A stretch of 64,000 nucleotides of DNA from Iodobacter fluviatilis (lineage in GTDB: Bacteria; Pseudomonadota; Gammaproteobacteria; Burkholderiales; Chitinibacteraceae): contig NZ_UGHR01000003.1 of NCBI RefSeq assembly GCF_900451195.1, forward strand, positions 688,001 to 752,000, written 5' to 3'. A program made the position numbers and the translations under genes. The notes under the pieces were generated by a model that searched no databases, was not told the DNA's origin, and worked only from the letters and a program-made list of their open reading frames with translations. Numbering within the stretch: position 1 is the first letter of the stretch; every line of letters starts with the position of its first letter. Below, piece by piece: positions 8,397 through 17,357 of the stretch.

Positions 8397-10721
8397 CTAG
8401 GCAGCCCCTTCGCCAAATGAAATCGTGACATCATTCTCACCGACAATAATCATCAATACAGGTACATCATCCATGGCCATAGTATTCGCAAGATAAGTGA
8501 GCAATTTAACATCCTCAGAACTTGGTCTTGCAGATGCAAACTTTGGATGGGAGTGCCATTCTCCGAGATAACCAACAATATTGGCCGTAAGTAATGCCGA
8601 GCGCTCAAGGGCATCCTTTAAACCATGAGCTCCTCTAACAAAGGTAGTTCCATTTTCCTCGCTATCAGTCGGAGCTGGCAGCACATCTACAACGTGAATT
8701 GCCTTTCGTTTTTGATCAAAATAACCAAGAACTACACCTCCAGTTTCATTAGGAAGCGAAATTTCACGGAACTCACGGAGCTTCTTAAGCAAACCGTCAT
8801 CCCAAATAACACGCCATTTTCCAAATACATCTTCTCTCGACTTTTCTACCAGAACATTATCTACAGCTAATGCACCTGTTGCATCATCCATGCTCCACAC
8901 ACGAATTTGAGCCTCTGGCAGAGCAGTAAGAAAACGTACTTGCCTCGCTAGCATCGCACCGTGAAGCTGGATAACCTCCAGTGACAAAACCGCCGATAAA
9001 TCACGGCAACCTGCCCCTACCCAATATGAGCCTTGATGGCCATCAAGATGCGATGGCCCCCAGTCGCGCTGAAGAATGGCGCGGTAATACTGCGCCTCAA
9101 GAGAACTTAAGCAGATGCTTTTATCTGAATTTTCAAGAAGTAGAACAGAGTCACGACCTGATGGTGTAAGAAACACTGAAACTGCACGTGGTCTATCAAT
9201 CTGCTCAGACAAATCCCGAGGAGCCTCAAGTGTTGTGGTTGCATCAACAAGCAGTGACGCAGAAGAAAGAGCATTACAAACTTCAATATTCTCGAAGTCT
9301 GTAACCTTAGCTGAAATCGCTTTTGGCTTTGTACCAGTTGGCCAACTTAACTCCGCCATATTAACCGCCACATCAACCTTTGCCCATCCGATATGTAGGT
9401 CTTTCCCAATATGCCGAACAATATTGTGAGCATGCAAAATGTCATCATCGATATAGGACCAGTTTCCCCAACCCTCACGATGCCACAGCTCTGCCATAGT
9501 GCTGCCCAAAGCGCCAAGACCGGCAAGGACCCCTTTAAAATCAGTACCTTGATTGCCAATGCCAGATGCATGTCGTGCATCGGTTGCTGAAAAAGTGCAT
9601 CTAACATCAACGGGTTCAATTGCTAATCCACGCCACGCGTCAATACTCTCAGTAGAAATACCCGCTAGAGCGGCTATGGCCGCTATTTGTGCTTCATTAT
9701 TTAAATAAACGCGGCCATCTCTGCCATCAAAGTAAGCACCGCATGCAATCCCCAACTGGGCAAGATCTGCATCACGTACAATAAATCCAGAGACATCGAT
9801 TCGTTCCGGTTCCGTATTCGCACTCCTTGCCATAGGAACCCTAAGCAGCAGCAAAGTATTTTTTGCGTGCGCGCTTTGACTAGGCAGTCCAGAAGTCGGT
9901 AAAACCTTTTTAGCGGCTTCAACTAAAGGGGAAAAAAGCTCAGAACCATAGCGAATCAACTGATCATGCAATGCACCCAACGTTACAGGATATCGCTCGA
10001 TTTGAACGGAAACTATAGCCGGTAAAGTGACTAACAAAGTATCTAATCCAGTACTATCTCCTTGAACCGTGACGTCTTCTTTCGATTCAAATTCCCCACG
10101 CAATATTGTTCCATTACTTCTTGACCTAGCGACGGCCAATTGTAAAATTTCGCTATGCATTTCCGCGCGGGTAGCAAAATCAGCAGGTAAAACGATCTGA
10201 AATGGGGAGACGAAATGTAATCGTTCAAGCGGTTGGTCACTTCGATGCAAAGTTCCAAGAGCCGTTTCACGAAGCCACCAAAGAATTCGTTGCAAATGCG
10301 TTGCCGGTGTCCAAGTCCGCGCTACCGCACTCCATGGCTCAAAATACAAACAAAGCGATGATGGTGCGCCGTATGGGACACTATTTTGGTGTGGCGTAAT
10401 AGGAAATTGTGCACGAAGTGCAAGTACTTCGTGATGAGTCAAGAGATCAGAACCATGCAACAACAATAATGGCTCACGATTTTTTATACCCACAGCATTG
10501 CGTGAGGGGACTGTGCCATCACAACATTCGACAACAATTCCATCAATTACATTGGTAGTGTCGCCAACCGCAGATTGGCGTTCAATTCGACGCAGCTCAA
10601 CGACTTCGAAAGCGGGATGCCGAAAACACGCAGCTAGAAGTCGCCTGCTATCCTCGTACTCAAGTTTATTGGGATCAAGATCTGGAAGCACATCCCCCAA
10701 AGAGTAGTATTCGCCGCTCAC
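8397..10721 (-). CDS. E2-E1(ThiF)-JAB fusion protein (bacterial ubiquitin-like conjugation enzyme)
   Basis: A 774-residue protein. The N-terminal part (about 60-190) resembles prokaryotic E2 proteins (SSLCLYFEPWSAVARTW, candidate Cys124, then a helical ILWWLRETA). The central part (395-590) is an E1/ThiF adenylation domain with GLGALG (401-406) and IDDD (424-427); Cys572 is a possible thioester residue. The C-terminal part (640-765) is a JAB/JAMM deubiquitinase-like domain with Glu659, EWHSHP (721-726) and Asp737. In type II CBASS these activities are split between Cap2 (E2-E1) and Cap3 (JAB) and act on the CD-NTase C-terminus; here they are fused and no CD-NTase is seen. It starts with GTG immediately after the TAA of the MBL gene. 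The target protein is unknown. Confidence 0.85.
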   Translation of the reverse strand: MSGEYYSLGDVLPDLDPNKLEYEDSRRLLAACFRHPAFEVVELRRIERQSAVGDTTNVIDGIVVECCDGTVPSRNAVGIKNREPLLLLHGSDLLTHHEVLALRAQFPITPHQNSVPYGAPSSLCLYFEPWSAVARTWTPATHLQRILWWLRETALGTLHRSDQPLERLHFVSPFQIVLPADFATRAEMHSEILQLAVARSRSNGTILRGEFESKEDVTVQGDSTGLDTLLVTLPAIVSVQIERYPVTLGALHDQLIRYGSELFSPLVEAAKKVLPTSGLPSQSAHAKNTLLLLRVPMARSANTEPERIDVSGFIVRDADLAQLGIACGAYFDGRDGRVYLNNEAQIAAIAALAGISTESIDAWRGLAIEPVDVRCTFSATDARHASGIGNQGTDFKGVLAGLGALGSTMAELWHREGWGNWSYIDDDILHAHNIVRHIGKDLHIGWAKVDVAVNMAELSWPTGTKPKAISAKVTDFENIEVCNALSSASLLVDATTTLEAPRDLSEQIDRPRAVSVFLTPSGRDSVLLLENSDKSICLSSLEAQYYRAILQRDWGPSHLDGHQGSYWVGAGCRDLSAVLSLEVIQLHGAMLARQVRFLTALPEAQIRVWSMDDATGALAVDNVLVEKSREDVFGKWRVIWDDGLLKKLREFREISLPNETGGVVLGYFDQKRKAIHVVDVLPAPTDSEENGTTFVRGAHGLKDALERSALLTANIVGYLGEWHSHPKFASARPSSEDVKLLTYLANTMAMDDVPVLMIIVGENDVTISFGEGAA

Positions 10722-11858
10722 TTAACCGGCTCTCGGTGCAGGCTTCGAAATAATAATGCTAGCCGCAGATACAGCTGATTGCGCCAAAGACAGACCATAT
10801 GCATTGATCTTAAACTCCAACGGCTCTGGCTTCCTAGCGTTAGGCTCCTCCATCGTTACGAGAAATTTGGCACCCCCCGTTTTCTTCAAATAGCGCTGAT
10901 AACATTTTTTTGCCTGAATATGCGGCGGCTGAGTTTGCTCACGCCCCTCCTTGGAATCAAGAATAGGCCAACTAGAACTCACGATATAAGCGCCATCTTT
11001 CCCTGCATTTAAAATTTCCTCAACCAAAGGCTTAGGTGTAGTCTCAAATTCACCCTTGTTATCGCTAAGTGCAAGGTAGCTGCAATGATGTGGAATATTA
11101 TATAAGTCCCATGCAAGCCGATCCATGTTTCCATGATATTTGGTCGTTGTAACAATATCTTCAAGTACCGACCATTCAGAATCGCCAACAGCTAGATAAT
11201 CATAGTTAACCCCGTTCTTGCGAAAGCGCACATTGAAAATGAGTGATGCGGCATTACGCAAGTCATCCCCTTCATCAACGTGTTTGATAAATGGGGAGTG
11301 ACAGAAAAACTCAACCCCATCGTCCGTCAAGTTAAAGTCTGGCGCAAGTTGTCCTGCATCAGTAATCAGATGCCGCCTCGAGTCAAGCGTCAAACCATTA
11401 TCGGCCAACCACTTTTTAAGCTCATCGGGCTTAGAAAAAACGCGAATTCCCTTACCCTCCTTCAAACGATAACGTGCCTCTTGCCGCCAAATAACAAACT
11501 CTGAAGACTGCTGATCATTCGTTCCAGTTTCAAGAATCATGGCCGCCGGAACCCACAATGTATCAATTTTAATGCGCCCGTCCCCTTGATACTTAGCCGC
11601 ATGCTGCAACTCAAAAAACTCAGTACTATTTTCAATATGATCTGAATCGGCATGGGTGAAGGCTACCACGTCAAAATAATCGCGATCAGCATCCTTGAGC
11701 TCTCGCTTAAGGCGAGCCTTCAAATTAATTTCTGGCCCTTGGCCATCCTCGCTCTTCTGACGATGACGATAATCCATCAGGATGCGCTTACCATTTTCGA
11801 GAATGATTTGGCTGGTATCACCATTACCAACTGGGTAAAAAACTATTCGATGTGTCAT
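10722..11858 (-). CDS. ComEC/Rec2-like metallo-beta-lactamase-fold protein
   Basis: First gene of the operon. The ATG at 11858, preceded by a GAGAG ribosome site, is preferred over the upstream in-frame start at 11909 and gives 378 residues. The metal-binding signature is THADSDHIEN (His69, Asp71, Asp73, His74), with a second histidine pair in NIPHHCSY. This HxDxDH form is typical of ComEC/Rec2-type MBL proteins, which often act on nucleic acids or nucleotides. There is no signal peptide or membrane segment, so it is probably cytoplasmic. MBL genes beside E2/E1/JAB genes are a known theme in bacterial ubiquitin-like operons, but the substrate is unknown. Confidence 0.8.
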   Translation of the reverse strand: MTHRIVFYPVGNGDTSQIILENGKRILMDYRHRQKSEDGQGPEINLKARLKRELKDADRDYFDVVAFTHADSDHIENSTEFFELQHAAKYQGDGRIKIDTLWVPAAMILETGTNDQQSSEFVIWRQEARYRLKEGKGIRVFSKPDELKKWLADNGLTLDSRRHLITDAGQLAPDFNLTDDGVEFFCHSPFIKHVDEGDDLRNAASLIFNVRFRKNGVNYDYLAVGDSEWSVLEDIVTTTKYHGNMDRLAWDLYNIPHHCSYLALSDNKGEFETTPKPLVEEILNAGKDGAYIVSSSWPILDSKEGREQTQPPHIQAKKCYQRYLKKTGGAKFLVTMEEPNARKPEPLEFKINAYGLSLAQSAVSAASIIISKPAPRAG

Positions 11859-11919
11859 TTTTTCTCTCAATTTGATTATGTAAAAGATGCCGCAATCACT
11901 CTCAGCCACAACAGTCTAG

Positions 11920-11954
11920 AAACTATACGCATATTTACTATGCTCGTATAGTTT
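11920..11954. promoter_or_regulatory. Perfect inverted-repeat operator between the MBL operon and the WYL regulator
   Basis: AAACTATACG (11920-11929) and CGTATAGTTT (11945-11954) form a perfect 10-bp inverted repeat with a 15-bp AT-rich spacer. It lies in the divergent promoter region of the MBL/E1/patatin operon and the CapW-type gene. Dimeric BrxR/CapW proteins bind this sort of repeat, so it is probably the autoregulatory operator. Confidence 0.75.
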
Positions 11955-11970
11955 TTATTCTTGTGCTACC

Positions 11971-12912
11971 ATGATTTCTATGAAAGATACAGCCAAATCC
12001 CCGCTTACCGTCCCCTCTACAAAAGCAAACACACGCTGGGGACCGGATCGCCGACAAGCATTCATAGATTTCCGCCTCCAATGGGAAGGGCGCATCAACC
12101 GCAGCGACATCACAAGCTTCTTCGGAATTTCAGTACCGCAGGCGTCGCTTGATATCGCCAGCTATACAGAGCAGGCTCCACACAATCTCGCATACGACCG
12201 CAGCTCACGCGTCTACCAAGCAACAACGGACTTCCGCCCACTATATGAGGCGACGCACCCGCAGCAGTATTTAAATGAACTTTTAGCTGCGACCGGTGGA
12301 AGCTTTGAGCCTGAAGCAAGCTTCATTGGATGGCTGCCGCCAACAGGTTGTATCCCGCAACCGGGTCGCACAGTTACAGCAGACACCTTATCTGCCTTAC
12401 TAAAAGCAATGAAAGAGGCAAAAGGACTAAAAGTTGTATATCAATCGATGTCAAAACCCGAACCAAGCTCTCGAACCATTTCACCGCATGCATTTGCGTA
12501 TGATGGATTCCGATGGCATGTTCGTGCGTTCTGTCATAAACGCGAAGAATTCCTTGACTTCGTTCTGGGTAGAATTTTGGAGGTACAGGGATTTGAATCG
12601 GCACGTTGCACCGCAAATGAAGACCGAGAATGGTTTACCGAATTGACGCTAGTATTAGCGCCCCATCCAGAGTTATCAGCAGGTCAGCGACGTGTTATCG
12701 AGCTTGACTATGGAATGAATGATGGAGAGGTCGCACTACGCTGCCGCCAAGCACTACTCTTTTACACGCTCAAAAGGCTTGGTTTGGATAAGCTCCGCCT
12801 CGATCAACCTGAAGCTCAACAGATAGTACTCAAGAATGAAGCAGAGCTAGCCTCGTTTTTGGTTGGTACTAAAATTTCAATTGAACAAACATGTACATCC
12901 ACAAGCGTTTAA
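11971..12912 (+). CDS. capW: CapW/BrxR-type transcriptional regulator (wHTH-WYL)
   Basis: A 313-residue protein. The N-terminal winged HTH (RWGPDRRQAFIDFRLQWEG, then INRSDITSFFGISVPQAS) and the connecting ELAP-like segment match the BrxR/CapW family, which represses BREX, CBASS and other defence operons. The WYL domain (about 130-225) includes LKVVYQSMS, a basic SRTISPHAFAYDGFRWHVRAF stretch and the ...EFLDFVLGRI segment. A C-terminal WCX domain follows. The gene is divergent from the MBL-E1-patatin operon, with a 10-bp inverted repeat between them, so it probably represses that operon until infection or damage. Alternative starts at 11971 and 11980 cannot be separated. Confidence 0.85.
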   Translation: MISMKDTAKSPLTVPSTKANTRWGPDRRQAFIDFRLQWEGRINRSDITSFFGISVPQASLDIASYTEQAPHNLAYDRSSRVYQATTDFRPLYEATHPQQYLNELLAATGGSFEPEASFIGWLPPTGCIPQPGRTVTADTLSALLKAMKEAKGLKVVYQSMSKPEPSSRTISPHAFAYDGFRWHVRAFCHKREEFLDFVLGRILEVQGFESARCTANEDREWFTELTLVLAPHPELSAGQRRVIELDYGMNDGEVALRCRQALLFYTLKRLGLDKLRLDQPEAQQIVLKNEAELASFLVGTKISIEQTCTSTSV

Positions 12913-13236
12913 GCTGCTTCGTATATTCAAATCAATGATAAAAACCTACCCGATTAAGCTAGGCAGATTTTCTCCTCCAGCAGTTGTAAAGCGTCTTTGT
13001 GAAATACACGCTTTTGTCACTCAGCTTTCTCCACAAAAGAAAGCACACATTCAACTCCATTTAGAGCCAAAGCATTCAGTGCAGGCACCGACATTATCTA
13101 TTTTAAAGGTGCCCCACATTCTATTCACAGCCCAATTACATTATAAATTTATAATAGGGACTAGACAGGACATGCTGCTCATATCGGTTTAAACGCGAAC
13201 CACCCTAAACCTTAACGGCAATATTGGAGCTTCCTC
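12913..13236 (+). other. Gap after CapW, possible small ORF
   Basis: About 320 bp. An open frame from the ATG at 12935 to 13192 could encode 85 residues starting MIKTYPIKLGRF, with no motif I recognise and no clear ribosome site. It may be a remnant. A GGAGC site precedes the next gene at 13237. Confidence 0.25.
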
Positions 13237-14184
13237 ATGACCATTCAATCAATCAAGACTAGATTTCGCGCATATCAACTTGATTCAGCTGGATCTTCAT
13301 TTTCGTACTTTAGTGGTGATGGATTTGAACTAATTGAAGGTCGCTACTGCGACGCGAATGAACAGAGCATCAGTCAAGAAATGAAGTCGTGCGGGGTTGA
13401 TAAAATAAGTACTTTACACATTACCTCTTGGGATCAGGACCACTGTTCACCATCTCAAGTTCAACGAATCCTAGAGGATTTAAAACCAAGTAAAATTGAG
13501 TACCCAGGTTACGAGCCGCATACCGACAGTGGCAAAGAAAGCCTAAAAATCATTACCGCTTACAAGAAAAACAACTCAACACCACGCATAATTTCCGTGA
13601 CACCAAAGTACATTCAAAGTTTAGAGTCCGCCTCCAGCTATGGCTATAAGAACGTCATTTATTGGCCAAAAGACATGGATGTTAAAAATGCAAACAACAA
13701 CTCTACGGCGAAGCAATTTCGAAGCGGAAGCTTCAATGTGCTTAGTTTGGGCGACCTTGAGTCAGCACAAATTGCCTCTTACCTTAAAAGCACTCGCTCC
13801 ATTAATTCAGAAGTAGATGTCATGATCATGGCACATCATGGTGCTGATAATGGGTTCACTAGCTCCTCTTTTCTAAAGAAAGTGAAACCTACACTAGCGA
13901 TTGCTACTTCAAACTACGGAAATCAATACGATCACCCAAAACAAGAGATCCGGGAGCTTTTGCATAAAAACGAAGTGCGCCTATTTACAACAAAAACTGG
14001 AGACGTAATAGTCCAATCCATCGGTAACCACAAGGGTCAATTTGAAGTTATCAACCTCAAATCGGGAAGCACAGAGGTGTCTAGTCACTACACTGGCAAT
14101 GCCAAGAAAGGGCAGTATCTAAAAAACAATGGGGATACCCTTCGAGATCGCCGAGCAACGCATAATACAGGGCCCAAGTGCTGA
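13237..14184 (+). CDS. Second ComEC/Rec2-like metallo-beta-lactamase-fold protein
   Basis: A 315-residue protein with an MBL motif TSWDQDHCSP (residues about 66-75, W-D-Q-D-H in place of HxDxDH) and a second metal-binding segment MAHHGADNGFTSS (about 200-212). These place it in the ComEC/Rec2-like MBL group. The first His of the motif is replaced by Ser/Trp, so metal binding may be reduced. It is on the opposite strand from the first MBL gene and not in its operon. The next small gene follows within 80 bp and may be co-transcribed. It could be a nuclease or hydrolase linked to the neighbouring system, but the function is not established. Confidence 0.7.
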   Translation: MTIQSIKTRFRAYQLDSAGSSFSYFSGDGFELIEGRYCDANEQSISQEMKSCGVDKISTLHITSWDQDHCSPSQVQRILEDLKPSKIEYPGYEPHTDSGKESLKIITAYKKNNSTPRIISVTPKYIQSLESASSYGYKNVIYWPKDMDVKNANNNSTAKQFRSGSFNVLSLGDLESAQIASYLKSTRSINSEVDVMIMAHHGADNGFTSSSFLKKVKPTLAIATSNYGNQYDHPKQEIRELLHKNEVRLFTTKTGDVIVQSIGNHKGQFEVINLKSGSTEVSSHYTGNAKKGQYLKNNGDTLRDRRATHNTGPKC

Positions 14185-14263
14185 GAGCTCGTAGAAGGAA
14201 GCTCAGAAATTGGCGTATTACACCGAATTCAATAGCTTTAACCAATGTAACATGGGTAGAACA

Positions 14264-14506
14264 ATGAACGAATGGATATTAGTTTTAACATTACATCTGA
14301 TAAGCGCTCCTGGTGAGGTTCGCGACATTTCCCCTCAAATTGTCAGTGGCTTCACAAGCAAACAAAATTGTGAAAATGCTGCAGTCTCAATTTCTGAGCG
14401 GCTTATCGGCATTTCAGGAAAAGCACGTGAACGCCAAGGAATTCCAAGCAATACAAGCAAAAGCTCCCCAGCTATAAATTATGAATGTCTAAATATTAGA
14501 AAATAA
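14264..14506 (+). CDS. Small putative exported protein
   Basis: Eighty residues from the ATG at 14264; an in-frame ATG at 14252 is also possible. The N-terminus MNEWILVLTLHLISAPG is hydrophobic and could be a signal peptide. Two later cysteines (NCENA and YECLN) could form a disulfide. The family is unrecognised. It lies 79 nt after the second MBL gene on the same strand. An inverted repeat (ATGCGCTC / GAGCGCAT) just after its stop may terminate transcription. Confidence 0.45.
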   Translation: MNEWILVLTLHLISAPGEVRDISPQIVSGFTSKQNCENAAVSISERLIGISGKARERQGIPSNTSKSSPAINYECLNIRK

Positions 14507-14593
14507 CATGCGCTCACATATATACAATCATGGCAATTATAAGAGCGCATCTATGAATCGCCCCACGATTTTTAGACGCTCCGATGTCTGCAA

Positions 14594-14708
14594 AGACCGA
14601 GGTGCTGACGTTCAGCATAGGGCTCTGTGCGGCGGCTTAATTTTCGTTACCTCCCACTCATGACAAAGCTTATTGAGTATCGGTAGTGGGTCGGGTGCGG
14701 TCCCGGCC
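14594..14708 (+). repeat. Imperfect direct repeat, copy 1
   Basis: Shares CCGAGGTGC, TTTCGTTACCT and CCACTCATGACAAAGCT with copy 2 at 15409-15522, in the same orientation. Function unknown; it flanks the IS21 remnant. Confidence 0.6.
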
Positions 14709-14834
14709 TGTTCAAGCGCCAAAAGCTGGTCATCAGTTAGCAGAAACGTCGAAATCGGGTGGTAAGCGCCAAGCAGCCTTGGGGCTACCTGGCACTCCCT
14801 GCTTCAAGAGGCGCGTTGCTGTTTCATTAGCTTA

Positions 14835-15025
14835 GTCAACTGTACAAAAAGACAAGCCTGAGCATCACGACCAACCTGTCCTTTGGGGAATGGGTAACGG
14901 TCTTGGGGGATGCCAAGATGGCGATGCTAATGCTGGACCGGAGTACGCATCACTGTGACATACTGGAAACGGGCAATGATTCGTTCAGGTTAAAACAGCG
15001 CAAGAATGAGCAAAATCCGGACTAA
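14835..15025 (+). pseudogene. IstB (IS21 helper ATPase) C-terminal remnant
   Basis: The plus-strand translation reads SITTNLSFGEWVTVLGDAK, then LDRSTHHCDILETGNDSFRL, which is the conserved end of IS21-family IstB AAA+ proteins. It stops at the TAA at 15023-15025. The upstream two thirds of istB and all of istA are missing. Confidence 0.85.
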
Positions 15026-15408
15026 ATAACTGGAAAAATTTGAAATCAGGCAGGTGGAAAATATTGCACGCTGATTGACACCCCAGGTTTCTCCGGCGAA
15101 ATACCGGAAGGTTACATAACCGGGGTGGCAACTATTGGATGCTGTTTACCCCGGAAACCTAGAAAGTTTTGCACGCTGATTAACATGGCATTTCTCTCCC
15201 CAAAACTTGCTCAGTTCGACCCCAAACACAATGCACCGAGGAATGAGCCCCCACCCTTGAGCAATGGGTCATTAATTCGGCGATAGTGCTTGGCTAACCC
15301 GACATTCAACCCGGACTCCGCAAAAGCGCGGAGCTGGTTAATTTTACGTTAGTGTCTGCAATGCAATGGCAAGCCTACATTGAAAAGCCGAGCATGAATT
15401 TCTGCTTT

Positions 15409-15522
15409 GGCCGAGGTGCAGACGCTCAGCATTGGATACTGAGTGGCCGCATAACTTTCGTTACCTGCCACTCATGACAAAGCTAGCTGATTGTCGGTAG
15501 TGGGCCGGTTGCTGCCCCTCAA
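15409..15522 (+). repeat. Imperfect direct repeat, copy 2
   Basis: Second copy of the repeat at 14594-14708, in the same orientation, about 75-80 percent alike by eye. It ends about 60 bp beyond the stop of umuC. Confidence 0.6.
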
Positions 15523-15584
15523 GTACTGGATAAATTCAAATTTGAGGTTAACTTAGCATCATAATTTGCAATGATTAATCAGTC

Positions 15585-16856
15585 TCAAACTGCTTTTGCA
15601 ACAGGAAGGTCTGTCCAGCGTGTAGTCCAATATGGCGATAAGGTTTTTTGCCGCATTTTCCAGCCCTGATTAAATCCTGCACTAGCCACTCGAATTGAGC
15701 CGCGCCCCCATTGTCGATTAATGTCATCCATTACTTTGTTGAGTGCGGCGCGTTTGATGGGGTCGGCGGTCTGTAGGAATAAATGACCTTGCAGCGCAGT
15801 GCGGGGTTGCAAGTCACAGAGCATCACGCCCGCTTTAGCGTAGGTAAAGCCCGTTCGGTAGATACGTTTAAGTACCCACAACGCGGCGCGAGTCAGTAGT
15901 AAGGTATCGTCGCTGGCTTGCGTGAGTGGAATCAGAATGTGCTGACTGTATTGCGGGTCTTTGGGGCGAAAGGGATTAGTGCGAATAAACACCGCCAAGC
16001 TGCTCGCCACTGAACCTTGCTTACGCAGTTTTTCAGCGGCACGTGCGATGTAGGTGCTGATGGCTTCACCCAGCTCTTGTTCGGTGTAGATGCCTTGGCC
16101 AAAGCTGCGAGAACACAGGATTTGCTGTTTATCCGGCGCAGATTCTTCGAGTTCAATACTCGGGGTGCCACGTAACTCATGCACTGTGCGTTGCACGACG
16201 ATGCTATAGCGTTTTCGAATTTGCTCAGCGTTCGCTGCTCGCAAATCAGCAATGGTATGTATGCCTTCCTGCGCCAACCTTTCTGATATTTTGCGACCAA
16301 TACCCCAGACTTCGCTTGCATCCATGGATTGCATTTGCTCAGTTTGTTGGCTTTCACTGAGTTTCTGCCATTCGCACACACCATCAAATGGAGCTTGTTT
16401 CTTGGCGATGTGATTGGCAAGTTTAGCGAGGGTTTTGGTCGGCGCAATCCCGACGCAAACGGGTAAGCCAGTCCATTGCAACACGGTTTGGCGGATGTCT
16501 TGCGCCAGTTCGGTATGGTCTTGTAATAGACCGTCAAAACTCAGAAAACACTCGTCAATGCTGTAAATCTCTTGGTTTGGGCTAAAGCGGCATAGTATCG
16601 TCATCACCCGATGGCTCATATCGGCATACAGCGCGTAATTGCTACTGCGCGCGATGATGCCTTCTTGCTGTGCGAAATCACGCAATTGATGCCAGGGCGC
16701 TCCCATCTTAATGCCCAATGCTTTTACTTCGGCACTTCGCGCCACCACACAACCATCATTATTTGATAACACCACCACAGGTTTGCCAACCAACTTAGGT
16801 TCAAACACCCGTTGGCACGACACGTAGAAATTGTTCACATCGACCAAGGTAATCAT
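15585..16856 (-). CDS. umuC: DNA polymerase V catalytic subunit UmuC
   Basis: A Y-family translesion polymerase of 423 residues from the ATG at 16856. The start is fixed by the ATGA overlap with the umuD stop and by the family N-terminus [18 protein letters not shown]. It has the catalytic motif SIDECFLSF, helix-hairpin-helix segments ([14 protein letters not shown]) and the C-terminal DUF4113 extension ending [12 protein letters not shown]. With processed UmuD it forms an error-prone polymerase that copies damaged DNA. It is cotranscribed with umuD and probably SOS-induced from the box at 17339-17352. Plasmid- and island-borne umuDC pairs are common and raise mutation rate and UV tolerance. 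Confidence 0.95.
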   Translation of the reverse strand: MITLVDVNNFYVSCQRVFEPKLVGKPVVVLSNNDGCVVARSAEVKALGIKMGAPWHQLRDFAQQEGIIARSSNYALYADMSHRVMTILCRFSPNQEIYSIDECFLSFDGLLQDHTELAQDIRQTVLQWTGLPVCVGIAPTKTLAKLANHIAKKQAPFDGVCEWQKLSESQQTEQMQSMDASEVWGIGRKISERLAQEGIHTIADLRAANAEQIRKRYSIVVQRTVHELRGTPSIELEESAPDKQQILCSRSFGQGIYTEQELGEAISTYIARAAEKLRKQGSVASSLAVFIRTNPFRPKDPQYSQHILIPLTQASDDTLLLTRAALWVLKRIYRTGFTYAKAGVMLCDLQPRTALQGHLFLQTADPIKRAALNKVMDDINRQWGRGSIRVASAGFNQGWKMRQKTLSPYWTTRWTDLPVAKAV

Positions 16857-17302
16857 CGCGGCTTCACTATCCATGCCGTAACCACGCCCCAAATTGACAA
16901 CTCTTGTTCATCACCAATCACAATGGGTGGATAGGCCGGATTCTCTGCAATCAACGCTAAGCGCTTGTTCCTGCAATACAGCCGCTTTACAGTAAAGTCA
17001 TTATCAATCACCGCCACGACAATATCGCCATGCTTGGCGCTCAAGGCACGATCCACAATCAGCGTTGCGCCATCAGGAATCGAGTGCTCTGCTATTGGGC
17101 TGACCATGCTATCGCCTGAAACAGTGAAATAAAAAGTGGCTTCGGCATGCTGAACATAGCGCAAGTTTAAATCTACACGTTCTTCCGCCCAGTCTTCGGC
17201 AGGGGATGGAAAGCCTGCTGAAACAGACACGCCCATAAGGGGGATCAGCATTAATGGCGGCTCAAGCATAGCCGGAATCGGAGGGTGCAAATGTAGTGAC
17301 AT
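16853..17302 (-). CDS. umuD: UmuD, self-cleaving Pol V accessory protein
   Basis: A 149-residue S24-family protein. The cleavage site is the Ala-Gly in [12 protein letters not shown] (residues about 28-29). The catalytic Ser lies in VSGDSMV (about 61-66) and the Lys in DFTVKRLYC. RecA-stimulated autocleavage yields UmuD', which binds UmuC. Its last codons overlap the umuC start (ATGA). The start at 17302 lies 36 nt downstream of an SOS-like inverted repeat, and the SRAP gene is divergent from the same region. Confidence 0.93.
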   Translation of the reverse strand: MSLHLHPPIPAMLEPPLMLIPLMGVSVSAGFPSPAEDWAEERVDLNLRYVQHAEATFYFTVSGDSMVSPIAEHSIPDGATLIVDRALSAKHGDIVVAVIDNDFTVKRLYCRNKRLALIAENPAYPPIVIGDEQELSIWGVVTAWIVKPR

Positions 17303-17338
17303 CGGATTATCCTGAAACCATCTGAATCAGAATATTAT

Positions 17339-17352
17339 AGAACGAACGTTCT
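17339..17352. promoter_or_regulatory. SOS-like inverted repeat between umuDC and the SRAP gene
   Basis: AGAACGAACGTTCT is a perfect inverted repeat (AGAAC, 4 nt, GTTCT) in the 55-bp divergent intergenic region. It fits the GAAC-N4-GTTC LexA box known from Gram-positive and some other bacteria rather than the CTGT-N8-ACAG box of E. coli. A TATTAT hexamer at 17333-17338 adjoins it. Confidence 0.6.
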
Positions 17353-17357
17353 CTTTT

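Larger units (their letters stand above)
14507..15584. other. Non-coding zone of IS21 debris and a diverged direct repeat
   Basis: No intact gene. The zone holds an IstB remnant (14835-15025), two short IS-end-like segments containing TTGCACGCTGATT (near 15062 and 15168), and two copies of an approximately 114-bp imperfect repeat at 14594-14708 and 15409-15522. It looks like an accretion scar between the MBL block and umuDC. Confidence 0.6.
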
